The translations under genes were made by a program, and so were the position numbers. Positions 1 through 7,381 of a stretch of DNA of 64,000 bases are shown here, piece by piece; within the stretch, counting starts at the first letter, position 1; each line of letters opens with the position of its first letter. Source of the stretch: Bacteroidales bacterium (GTDB taxonomy: Bacteria > Bacteroidota > Bacteroidia > Bacteroidales > UBA932). Under the pieces are notes generated by a model. That model saw only the letters and a list, made by a program, of their open reading frames with translations. It did not search any database and had not been told where the DNA came from. The stretch spans positions 20,589-84,588 of the forward strand of contig JAFSMS010000046.1 of the NCBI GenBank assembly GCA_017447815.1, read 5' to 3'.

Positions 1-2
1 GC

Positions 3-200
3 AAGGTGCTCAGCTTTGAGGACGGAGCCCTTATCGGCGAAGTGGTGAACATGAGTGCCGACGAGAGCATTCTCACCGACGGAAAGGTAGATCTCGCCAA
101 GCTCAAGCCCATCGTATTCGATGCCGCCGGCGTCTGCTACCGTGCCGTCGGGGTTGTTGTCGGCGGAGCCTGGGAAGCCGGAAAGGCATTCACGAAGTAG
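3..200 (+). CDS. Flavin reductase / flavoredoxin family protein, C-terminal fragment
   Basis: An open frame enters from the left edge and ends at a TAG at 198-200, so only about the last 65 residues are present. The stretch GEVVNMSADESILTDGKVD followed by a conserved I/V-F-D and a short G/V-rich tail resembles the end of flavoredoxin-like flavin reductases (DIM6/NTAB family, FMN-binding split barrel), which reduce or carry FMN in the cytoplasm. The active part of the fold lies outside the window, so the family call rests on the tail alone. Confidence 0.55.
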   Translation, partial: KVLSFEDGALIGEVVNMSADESILTDGKVDLAKLKPIVFDAAGVCYRAVGVVVGGAWEAGKAFTK

Positions 201-339
201 GCAGCCTCTATTGCATGGTCCATGTAAGTTCTCTTATTCTGATGTCGGTAAATGCCTTTCTTGGCGTTGCTGTACCCGTAGGTCTTGCGGCGGGCATCTT
301 TGAGGAGACAGCAACGCACCCCAACAATCATAACAGAAT

Positions 340-783
340 ATGAGAGTACTTTTCGTCTGCCACGGGAATATATGCCGTAGCGCTATGGCAGAGTTTATCT
401 TCAAGGCATTGGTAAAAGCCAAAGGCCTTGAAGACCAGTTTTATATCGAGTCGGCGGCTGTGTCGGCCGAAGAAATCGGCAACCCCATCTACCCGCCGGC
501 AAAGCGCTGCCTTAGCCAGCACGGCGTGTGGTTCGACCCTGCCAAGCGTGCCCGACAGGTAACCAGCTCCGACTACGAACGCTTCGACCGGATTATCTGC
601 ATGGATGCGTCCAACCTTCGGCTTATCAAACGATTCATCCCCGTTGATCCGGAGGGCAAGATTCATCTGATGATGTCCTATACGGGCGTAGGCCGTGACG
701 TTGCCGACCCTTGGTACACCTGCGATTTTGAAACCACCTTCCAGGACCTTCTGGAGGGGTGTGAGGCTATGTGCTGGAGGTAG
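340..783 (+). CDS. Low-molecular-weight protein-tyrosine phosphatase
   Basis: 147 residues opening with the phosphate-binding loop C7-HGNIC-R13-S (CX5R), which holds the nucleophilic cysteine and the arginine. The general-acid aspartate is D123 in VADPWY, near the C-terminus as in the family. The enzyme removes phosphate from tyrosine residues in the cytoplasm. It is a little shorter than the usual 150-160 residues but has all catalytic elements. It stands alone, convergent with the tocopherol-cyclase-like gene that ends 22 bases away. The 139 bases upstream (201-339) show no clear promoter or gene. Confidence 0.93.
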   Translation: MRVLFVCHGNICRSAMAEFIFKALVKAKGLEDQFYIESAAVSAEEIGNPIYPPAKRCLSQHGVWFDPAKRARQVTSSDYERFDRIICMDASNLRLIKRFIPVDPEGKIHLMMSYTGVGRDVADPWYTCDFETTFQDLLEGCEAMCWR

Positions 784-804
784 AAAGGTAATACCTCTTG
801 TTAT

Positions 805-1914
805 TTAACAGTACTCTCCGTATTCACATCCGACGTTCTCGGCATGGATGCGGTCGATGAGATTTCCCTTCAGGTCTAACAGCTGGACGGTTCCCCGTCC
901 GTTTCCGCCGTTCCAGAGGCGGTTGTGCCGCTTCTGCCCGTCCGGGGCCTCGTAGTTCACAAGGAGCATGTCCTTCTTTTCGCAGGTGATGTCGGTAATC
1001 ATCTTCCCGGAAAGGGAACGCTGCTCCACGTGCCAGACAATCTGGGTGTCAGTCTCCTTGCAATCAAATTCCGTATGCACTCCCGTCCATGCCTTGGAGA
1101 AGTTGAACTCGTAGGGCTTCCCTTCGTACCAGAAGGCCGAAAGGAGCTTGCGGGGAAGGGCCAGCGGGCCGACCTTCGGCCGGCCGCCGCCGATATCGAA
1201 GACGCTGTCCGTTAACTTCTTGCCTGTAATCTCACTTGTGAGGTTGTTTGAGGACAGCCATACCCAGGGGCTGGTGAAGTCCTTGCCCCAGTTCTTGTCG
1301 GCATAGCCGTAGCAGTCTTCCGGGCGTACCACATAGCGGCGGCCGTTCCAGGTGACTTCGCCCTCGAACTCCGACTTCATCCCCTCGGCATGCCAGAACA
1401 TCTCGAACGCTTCGGCTTTGCGGAACACTTCGTCGGCCCCGAAGCCCACGTTGAAGGCGGTGATTTTGCGGATCTTGAGGTCCCAGGACATCTCCCCGTC
1501 CTGGCACATCCATTCCGGATGATTGGCCGCGTCCGTCACCTTTATGTGGCCGCGGGTGCGGTCCTCGGTGAGGAAGCAGTCGTCGGCCTCCACGCTGAAG
1601 GGTACGCCCCAGTCCACCTTGATTTTTTTCCAGCCCCAGAAGCGGTGGAGCTGCGCCGCGTCCTCTCCCCAGGCACCGGCCTTCACCATCAGGTAAGACG
1701 GCCTCTGCGGCTTCCCGGGCATTTGGCCGAAAACGGGCTCATCCCCACCCAGGGCAGGATTGCAGAGGAAAAATTCAATGAAAAAGGGCTTGGCCTCGCC
1801 GGTCTGGGCGTCATGGGCGGTGAAGGAGTGCCACCACCAGTCGTAGCCTTTGGAGCCTTGCGCGCCGAAAAGCTGACAGGCGTCGCGGGCGATATCGTGT
1901 TTATTGAATGACAT
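805..1914 (-). CDS. Tocopherol cyclase-like / calycin-fold protein
   Basis: 369 residues, no signal peptide. It is rich in tryptophan; the block around residues 205-225 (YGYADKNWGKDFTSPWVWLS) resembles the signature of tocopherol cyclase-like proteins, which belong to the calycin/AttH-CrtC superfamily and share two lipocalin-like beta barrels. In plants and cyanobacteria such enzymes close the chromanol ring; bacteria outside those groups lack that pathway, so the substrate here is unknown. Its start overlaps the end of the upstream membrane-protein gene by 14 bases, so the two are probably co-transcribed. The fold-family assignment is moderately sure; the function is not. Confidence 0.5.
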   Translation of the reverse strand: MSFNKHDIARDACQLFGAQGSKGYDWWWHSFTAHDAQTGEAKPFFIEFFLCNPALGGDEPVFGQMPGKPQRPSYLMVKAGAWGEDAAQLHRFWGWKKIKVDWGVPFSVEADDCFLTEDRTRGHIKVTDAANHPEWMCQDGEMSWDLKIRKITAFNVGFGADEVFRKAEAFEMFWHAEGMKSEFEGEVTWNGRRYVVRPEDCYGYADKNWGKDFTSPWVWLSSNNLTSEITGKKLTDSVFDIGGGRPKVGPLALPRKLLSAFWYEGKPYEFNFSKAWTGVHTEFDCKETDTQIVWHVEQRSLSGKMITDITCEKKDMLLVNYEAPDGQKRHNRLWNGGNGRGTVQLLDLKGNLIDRIHAENVGCEYGEYC

Positions 1915-2359
1915 GGTCTGTTTCTGGTTTAATTTGTGCCGTCTTGGAGTAAACCTCCATTCGGAAGTACTTCTTGCGTATTACCCACTCGTACACAATC
2001 CAGGCCACGAAGTATCCGTTCGTGAAGATTTCGTAAACCCACGTCCACGGCGCAGCGAGGTGGAAGAGCCCCTTGATGCACCAAAGGATGACATCGACCA
2101 CAAAGAGCGCATCCCACCATTTTTCCCTGTCTGTAAACTCGATGAAGGTGTCCGTCTCGTCGTGGGTAGTGATAACCGCCGACGAATAGAACCACTTGAA
2201 CATGCTTTGGATGCGCACTTCAAAGGTGGTCGGCGGCACTTCAAGGGTTACGGTAAGAGTGTTCATCAGGCCGATATTCTTCCCGTTGATGAGGATATAG
2301 TGTGGGAGGGCAAGATTGAACTTCCCTTTTTTCTTCTGTGATATGACGAGTCTTGCCAT
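1901..2359 (-). CDS. Small membrane protein with PEGA-like N-terminus
   Basis: 152 residues from the ATG at 2357-2359; a frame open further upstream (to 2437) is not used because the -7 box lies between. Residues 1-50 (HYILINGKNIG, then LEVPPTTFEVRI) look like a short beta-rich domain of the kind that precedes membrane anchors. Two hydrophobic segments follow at about 83-99 and 106-130. No known enzyme motif is seen. It is the first gene of a two-gene unit with the tocopherol-cyclase-like gene. Function unknown. Confidence 0.65.
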   Translation of the reverse strand: MARLVISQKKKGKFNLALPHYILINGKNIGLMNTLTVTLEVPPTTFEVRIQSMFKWFYSSAVITTHDETDTFIEFTDREKWWDALFVVDVILWCIKGLFHLAAPWTWVYEIFTNGYFVAWIVYEWVIRKKYFRMEVYSKTAQIKPETDHVIQ

Positions 2360-2368
2360 TTGAAAGAA

Positions 2369-2376
2369 CAAAATTA
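2369..2376 (-). promoter_or_regulatory. -7 box for the membrane-protein / cyclase-like pair
   Basis: On the minus strand the sequence reads TAATTTTG, a match to TAnnTTTG, ending nine bases before the ATG at 2359. The leader would be only a few bases long. Confidence 0.5.
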
Positions 2377-2473
2377 CGAAAAATGCCAGAATGTCAGTGC
2401 TGCCCTGCTGCCATGATTTTTGATATAACAGGAGCAAAACACTGACATATGGGCAAAATATCCTTCAACATAG

Positions 2474-2587
2474 ACAAGACGTTTACGGATGCGTCCGTGG
2501 ACCGATGATGACGCTCCCGCACTGTTCAAGTACGCCTCGGATCCGGACGTGGGCATCATTAAAAGGGAGATACGGCTGATGATATAG
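2474..2587 (+). pseudogene. GNAT N-acetyltransferase remnant (N-terminal fragment)
   Basis: From 2483 the frame reads LRMRPWTDDDAPALFKYASD, then PDVG, the typical opening of RimJ/RimL-type GNAT acetyltransferases (LRLRPW-x-DDAxALFxYASDPxVG). After this block the expected sequence is lost: the frame continues IIKREIRLMI and stops at 2585-2587. There is no start codon in front, only a stop at 2471. It is therefore a fragment of about 34 codons from a gene that would normally encode about 170 residues. Confidence 0.6.
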
Positions 2588-2593
2588 ATTTAT

Positions 2594-3022
2594 TTAAAGA
2601 AGATCGGAGCCATTACTCAGGAACCAATTCCGGGCAAAGATAATCTGGATGTCCTTGCCTTTGTAGTTTATCTGCTCGTCCGTGTCCCAAGTCACAAGCA
2701 ATAGGTTGCTGCACTTTAGTTCCTCCGATGCGACCGCCAAGGCATCGAGTTCCCGGTTGCGGGTTTTAGGCTTTGCGATTTCATATGCAACCTGTATCAA
2801 GGTGTCGACCGTCGTCCCCTTTTTGGTGACGAAGTCGATTTCCTTTCCACTCGCGGTATGGTAGTAGAAGAGCTCATTCTTCCGGATATCAAAACCCCGC
2901 CTCAGGAGTTCAACAAAAACCATGTTTTCAAGCTGCCTGCCGCTGATTGCGGACAATTCCAATGAGCGGGCCATCACAAAGCCGGTATCCACCACATACA
3001 CTTTCCTGTCGGCTTTCTTCAT
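2594..3022 (-). pseudogene. Truncated AAA+ ATPase with DUF4143 domain (C-terminal fragment)
   Basis: 142 residues matching only the C-terminal part of the DUF4143 AAA+ proteins: KVYVVDTGF, GRQLENMVFVELLRRG, the nuclease-like core FYYHTASGKEIDFV, and a late LLLVTWD. Full proteins have about 380-420 residues with an N-terminal Walker A ATPase domain, which is missing here. The frame starts with ATG at 3022, so it could still be expressed as a small nuclease-fold protein, but it is more likely a decaying relic next to the GNAT fragment. Confidence 0.65.
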
Positions 3023-3082
3023 ATTATGAATACTTCATCGTCCAATTATTTCAAAAACTTTAGCATAATTAACAAAGGTTTG

Positions 3083-3090
3083 TATCTTTG
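3083..3090 (+). promoter_or_regulatory. -7 box upstream of the PI-PLC-like gene
   Basis: TATCTTTG fits TAnnTTTG; a TTTA lies at the -33 position (about 3059-3062). The expected transcript start is near 3094, giving a leader of about 58 bases before the ATG at 3152. Confidence 0.5.
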
Positions 3091-3151
3091 CAATTGAAGC
3101 CCCGTGTGTCCCTGAGCAATCAAAAAGGAAGGATAAGACTGACTGTCAATA

Positions 3152-4129
3152 ATGAAAACACCCCGTTATCTCATATTCTTTCTCATCTTCGCGTCCTTAT
3201 CCTGCAGCGTCCGGCTGGACTTGGAAGGGGACATCATCGCAGGAGCGGAGGGAGCGGTTGCATGGATGACGCCGCTGCCGGACGATCGGCCGGTGGCCAG
3301 CCTCTCCATCCCCGGTGCACATGATGCCGCCACGGCCGGGGTCACCGCATGGAAAACATGGACACAGACGCAGGATCTGGACATCGCTGCCCTGTGGAAC
3401 TGCGGAGTGCGGGCGTTTGACCTCCGGCCCGCGCTGGTCGGCGGAACGATGGGCATCTACCACGACAAATACAGTTGCAACGTCACCTTCCCGGAGGTGA
3501 TGAAGGCACTCATCCTGGCGCTGGAAAAGCATCCCGGCGAAGGGGCGATCGTCTTGATCCGGCACGAGGAAGAGGCCGACGGCAACAATCCGGAATGGGG
3601 TGCGGAGATGGGGCGCTGCCTTGCCGGCCTCCGGGAGCACCTGGTGGATTATCGGGACGGCCTGACACTTGGCCAGTTGCGCGGAAAGATACTGGTGCTG
3701 AGCCGGAACGAATATGCGGGCGGTCCCCATGGCGCTTACATCAAGGGATGGACTTCCGGGACGGACGTGTCGGCCCAGAAACGGGCGCTGCTGATGGTAA
3801 GGGACGGGCCGACCTGCCCGTTCTGGGTGCAGGACTACTATCATCCGAACGGGGCCGAGGACAAATGGGCGCAGGTGAAAGGCCTGCTGGATGCCGTCGG
3901 CGCGGGCCCTGCTCCCCTCACGGTGAACCATGCCTCCGGCTATGTGGGGACGCTGCCTGACTACCGTTCCAATGCCCGGGACATCAACGCCCGTGCCGCG
4001 GAGTATATCCGGGCCTCCGGCAAGTCTGCCGGCATCGTCATGATGGATTTCGCCGGCGTGGACCGCTCCGGCGGAAAGGAAGTGGCAGGAAAAACACTGA
4101 TAAAAGCGCTGTTAGGCCCAGTCCGGTGA
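3152..4129 (+). CDS. PI-PLC X-domain lipoprotein (phosphatidylinositol phosphodiesterase-like)
   Basis: 325 residues with a lipoprotein signal peptide ending in LSC at C18. The rest matches the bacterial phosphatidylinositol-specific phospholipase C barrel: LSIPGAHDA with catalytic H57, the DLR strand near residue 90, GIYHDKY with H104, then a strand ending in LIRHEE. These enzymes cleave the phosphodiester of phosphatidylinositol by general base catalysis without calcium. The protein should sit lipid-anchored in the envelope, perhaps acting on host or self inositol lipids. It is the first of three exported-protein genes in a row, each with its own -7 box. Confidence 0.82.
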   Translation: MKTPRYLIFFLIFASLSCSVRLDLEGDIIAGAEGAVAWMTPLPDDRPVASLSIPGAHDAATAGVTAWKTWTQTQDLDIAALWNCGVRAFDLRPALVGGTMGIYHDKYSCNVTFPEVMKALILALEKHPGEGAIVLIRHEEEADGNNPEWGAEMGRCLAGLREHLVDYRDGLTLGQLRGKILVLSRNEYAGGPHGAYIKGWTSGTDVSAQKRALLMVRDGPTCPFWVQDYYHPNGAEDKWAQVKGLLDAVGAGPAPLTVNHASGYVGTLPDYRSNARDINARAAEYIRASGKSAGIVMMDFAGVDRSGGKEVAGKTLIKALLGPVR

Positions 4130-4162
4130 ATTTCCTTCAGGAAGGTCTTGCAGATTTTTCAC

Positions 4163-4170
4163 TATCTTTG
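4163..4170 (+). promoter_or_regulatory. -7 box five bases before the sialidase-like start codon
   Basis: TATCTTTG ends five bases before the GTG at 4176. If transcription starts at the usual few bases downstream of the box, the mRNA would be leaderless or nearly so. No good -33 TTTG is visible. Confidence 0.45.
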
Positions 4171-4175
4171 CATCT

Positions 4176-5321
4176 GTGGTAAAGGCTGTCCGCATATTCT
4201 TCCTGTCCACTCTTCTGGTACTCACTGTCGATTGCCGGAACGGCCGGACAGTATCTGCTCCCGAGACAGTTGAAGGGCTTATAGAACTGAACGATTCCAT
4301 CAGCCTCGGTCTTGCACACCTCACGACCGAACGCATTACTCTGCCTGCACCTGAAGGGTATTCGAACAACGTGCTCCTGACCTGCTTCAAGGGAAGGTAT
4401 TACTGTATGTGGCAGCATTCCGGGAGAGATGAAGACTCCCCGGACACGCAGGTGCTCTTCTCGACCAGCACCGACACACACTCTTGGACAAAGCCTGAGA
4501 TTCTTTCCGGTGCGGATGCTCGCACCTTCTCTTCTCCCGGAGGATGGATCCAAAGAGGTGATTCTCTCAGCGCCGTCATCAACCGCATCCGGGCCTACGG
4601 CCGAAAGGGAGGAGAGGCTTGGTATGTCACGACAGACGGCGAAAGGGGATGGGGCGTTCCCGGGAGAATCCTCATGGCCGACGGAAGTCCGCTTGACGGC
4701 ATCTTCGAGCAGGACCCCCTCACGCTCCCTTCGGGACGGACCATCGGAGCAGCGCACTTCGGAGACGAACTGGATGTATGCCCTCTTTACACAGATGCCC
4801 CGTCGGGACTGTCGGGATGGAAGAAAGCGGCCTTCCCAAAAGGAGAAGGGAAGCCGCTTGAACCCAGCCAGTATCTGTCAAAGGACGGGTCCATTGTCAT
4901 GCTCTTCCGTGACCAGATGTCCTCTTTCAGAAAACTCTTTTCCGTCTCACGGGACGATGGGATGAGTTGGTCGGCATCGGCGCTGACCGGTATCCCCGAT
5001 TCGCGGTCCAAACAATGCGCCGGGAACCTTCCGGACGGCAGGGCGTTCATGGTATGGAACCCCTCCGCTGACAAATCTCGCAGGCACCTGGCAATTGCCG
5101 TATCCGAAGACGGGGTCCGCTTCAACAGGGCATGGCTGATTGCCGGACCCTCGGAATTGCCGCCTCAGCGAAAGGAGGGAAAGTACAAGACCCAAGGATA
5201 TAATTATCCCAAAGCTTCTGTCCTTGGCGGCGACCTGTGGATTTCACTGTCCGTAAACAAAGAAGATGTAACGCTTTTCAGGATAAGTCTTGACGACTTG
5301 GCCGATTGCGTATTCCGGTAA
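4176..5321 (+). CDS. Sialidase-like six-bladed propeller protein (BNR/Asp-box), exported
   Basis: 381 residues with a GTG start and an N-terminal hydrophobic segment (residues 5-19) ending near C20, which may be a lipobox. Asp-box-like strands are seen: LFSTSTDTHSW near residue 94, and a clear SVSRDDGMSWS near residue 260, as in exo-alpha-sialidases and related glycosidases (GH33-like fold). The catalytic arginine triad could not be confirmed by eye, so the substrate is open; a general glycoside-binding or hydrolysing role outside the cytoplasm is the safe reading. No better start lies downstream, and the -7 box leaves almost no leader. Confidence 0.68.
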   Translation: MVKAVRIFFLSTLLVLTVDCRNGRTVSAPETVEGLIELNDSISLGLAHLTTERITLPAPEGYSNNVLLTCFKGRYYCMWQHSGRDEDSPDTQVLFSTSTDTHSWTKPEILSGADARTFSSPGGWIQRGDSLSAVINRIRAYGRKGGEAWYVTTDGERGWGVPGRILMADGSPLDGIFEQDPLTLPSGRTIGAAHFGDELDVCPLYTDAPSGLSGWKKAAFPKGEGKPLEPSQYLSKDGSIVMLFRDQMSSFRKLFSVSRDDGMSWSASALTGIPDSRSKQCAGNLPDGRAFMVWNPSADKSRRHLAIAVSEDGVRFNRAWLIAGPSELPPQRKEGKYKTQGYNYPKASVLGGDLWISLSVNKEDVTLFRISLDDLADCVFR

Positions 5322-5360
5322 TCCGGACAGATGGGTATTGCGGAAAAGCCGGAATCGGCG

Positions 5361-5368
5361 TATCTTTG
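5361..5368 (+). promoter_or_regulatory. -7 box for the FMN-binding protein gene
   Basis: TATCTTTG, 22 bases before the ATG at 5391. It also shows that the in-frame ATG at 5331 is upstream of the promoter and is not the start. Confidence 0.5.
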
Positions 5369-5390
5369 TCCTCCCGAAAAGAGAACCACG

Positions 5391-5771
5391 ATGAAAAAAC
5401 TCTTGCTTTTGCTTTTCGCGGCAGCCCTTGTCTCGGCCGCGCCCCCGGAGCCCGTGAAGAAGAATCCTGACGGGACGGTGACCATCAACACCGCGTCCAT
5501 CAAAACCGTCGAAGGCTACTTCGGCCCTACCCCGCTCATCATACACCTTGACGCAAAGGGCACCGTCACCAAGATCGAAGCTCTGCCCAATGACGAAACT
5601 CCTTCCTACTGGGAAACGGTCATGGCGGATCTCCCCCAACTCTTTGTGGGCGTTCCTGCCGATAAGATCCCGTCCATGGAAGTTGACGCCGTTTCCGGAG
5701 CCACCTATTCTTCCGAAGGTTTCCTCTCAAGCCTCAAGACGGGAATCAGGCGTTATCTTAAGGAGAAATAG
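5391..5771 (+). CDS. Exported FMN-binding domain protein
   Basis: 126 residues from ATG 5391: a signal peptide (MKKLLLLLFAAALVSA) followed by an FMN_bind domain. The motif VDAVSGATYSS near residue 105 is the S-G-A-T signature in which the threonine receives FMN through a phosphoester bond in RnfG/NqrC-type proteins. The protein would carry a covalent flavin in the periplasm or on the envelope and take part in electron transfer, perhaps to a quinone or an extracellular acceptor. Covalent loading needs an ApbE flavin transferase, which is not in this window. The gene converges with the amidohydrolase gene, with two bases between the stops. Confidence 0.85.
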   Translation: MKKLLLLLFAAALVSAAPPEPVKKNPDGTVTINTASIKTVEGYFGPTPLIIHLDAKGTVTKIEALPNDETPSYWETVMADLPQLFVGVPADKIPSMEVDAVSGATYSSEGFLSSLKTGIRRYLKEK

Positions 5772-5773
5772 GC

Positions 5774-7372
5774 CTACCGGCTCCTGAGCGCCTGGCCGGA
5801 TGTCTTCAAGGCCTCCTTGTCCAGAATGCCGTCCGAAAGGACCTCCTTCCCATTGATGAAGACCTTCCGGATGCCGAACGCCTTTTCCTGATCGGCAACG
5901 GCATTTGCCATCTCGTTCTCATCAAACACGGTGAGATCGGCATAGTAGCCGGGGTTCAGGTAACCGCGTTGCGGGATGGTAAAGCGGTCGGCCACACCGC
6001 CTGTCATCTTGCGGATGGTCCGGGGCATGGTGTCCCCTTCTCCCCGAAGGGAAGCCCGGACGAATTTCGGGAAACAGTCATAGATGGCCGGATTCTGGAC
6101 GCCGTGCTCCTCCACCCATGCGTCGGTCATGTACAGGACGTCATCCCGCCTGGACTGCCAGGAGATAATCTCCGGGGTGCTGTAGGGTCCCATGTTCACC
6201 CGGCCCTTGAAACCGGACATCTCGCACAGATCCAGATATGCGTCAATGCAGGAGCGTCCCGTTTCCTTGGCAATCTGATAAACGGTCTTACCCTCATATT
6301 GCTCATTTCCCTCCCCGACATAGGCAATGACGATATCTTTCCAGCCGAAGCCCAGCAGTTGGATGGAGGCCCATGCAAGGACGGCGAAACGCCATTTGTT
6401 CCACGGTTTGCGTTTGTCTTCCGGGGACAGTACCTGATACCAGGCCGGCAGGATGACGGTGATGACGGAGACTCCCAGGAGTTCGTTGTAAATGTCGAAC
6501 TGCGCGTCAATCCCGGCGGCTTTCATCTCATCCAGCATCCTGTGCACCTCATCCTTGTATTTGAAGGTGTTCCGGCCAACGAAGATGGCATGGGAATACT
6601 GGAGTTTCATATGGGTTCCCCGGGACATCTCCTTCAGTTCGTCGAGGGCCCTCAGGATATGGGCCCGGCCCAGGAGGGGATAATCCATGGAAACGGCCGA
6701 TTCGGCCCGGGGATGGACCGTGAGCGGGCGGTCATACTTCTCGGCCAGGAGAGCCACGTCGCGGGTTTCCTCCACGCTGGTGAAACGACCGGGCTCGTAC
6801 ATCATGCCGAGGGAAAGACCGCAGGCTCCTTCCTGCAGCCCCTGTTCCATGAGGGCGAGCATCCGGCGGCGTTCGTCTTCGGTGAGGGGACGGTGTTCCC
6901 AACCGGCCACGCTGGTGCGGGCGGTGCAGTGTCCGACAATTACCGCCAGGTTGCAGGGCGTATTCCGGTCGATTGCCTCAAAGAAACGGCCGACGCTGGG
7001 ATAGATGCCTGTCGTGTCCCCGTGGAAACCGAAAAGGCCTCCGCCCACTTTGTCCACATAAGGGCTGTCCGGCTCGAATCCCACGGCGGACAGGCCGCAG
7101 TTCCCCGTGATGAAAGAAGTGATTCCCTGACGGATGAAGGGTTCAAAATACTTCAGCGGCTCTTTTTTGATGCCGAACCAGTCATTGTGGGAATGGGCGT
7201 CGAAAAAGCCCGAGGATATGCTTAGCCCGCCAAGGTCGATCACCTTGTCGGCCTCTGCTTCCAAGTGAGGGGCGACCGCCGTTATCTTTTCATCCTCAAC
7301 GAGAATGTCGCCGATGAAGGCATCGGCTCCGGTGCCATCGTAAATCTTGCCGCCTTTCAATAAAGTTTTCAT
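5774..7372 (-). CDS. N-acyl-D-amino-acid deacylase family amidohydrolase
   Basis: 532 residues, cytoplasmic. The metal site of D-aminoacylases is readable: FFDAHSHND (HxH strand 1), TGNCG with the zinc-ligand cysteine near residue 94, VGHCTAR, HPRAE and YSHAIF. The enzyme hydrolyses N-acyl-D-amino acids or related amides. The C-terminal block (GYLNPGYYADLTVFD, then VFINGKEV) closes the small beta sandwich typical of the superfamily. It is the last gene of a minus-strand run that begins with ileS; nine bases separate it from the GH95-like gene, so the two may act together on cell-wall or glycan fragments. Confidence 0.85.
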   Translation of the reverse strand: MKTLLKGGKIYDGTGADAFIGDILVEDEKITAVAPHLEAEADKVIDLGGLSISSGFFDAHSHNDWFGIKKEPLKYFEPFIRQGITSFITGNCGLSAVGFEPDSPYVDKVGGGLFGFHGDTTGIYPSVGRFFEAIDRNTPCNLAVIVGHCTARTSVAGWEHRPLTEDERRRMLALMEQGLQEGACGLSLGMMYEPGRFTSVEETRDVALLAEKYDRPLTVHPRAESAVSMDYPLLGRAHILRALDELKEMSRGTHMKLQYSHAIFVGRNTFKYKDEVHRMLDEMKAAGIDAQFDIYNELLGVSVITVILPAWYQVLSPEDKRKPWNKWRFAVLAWASIQLLGFGWKDIVIAYVGEGNEQYEGKTVYQIAKETGRSCIDAYLDLCEMSGFKGRVNMGPYSTPEIISWQSRRDDVLYMTDAWVEEHGVQNPAIYDCFPKFVRASLRGEGDTMPRTIRKMTGGVADRFTIPQRGYLNPGYYADLTVFDENEMANAVADQEKAFGIRKVFINGKEVLSDGILDKEALKTSGQALRSR

Positions 7373-7381
7373 GATCAGCGC

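Noticed and set aside
137-331. Minus-strand frame before the phosphatase gene
   Set aside because: It overlaps the end of the flavin reductase gene, has no -7 box and no known motif; too weak to call.
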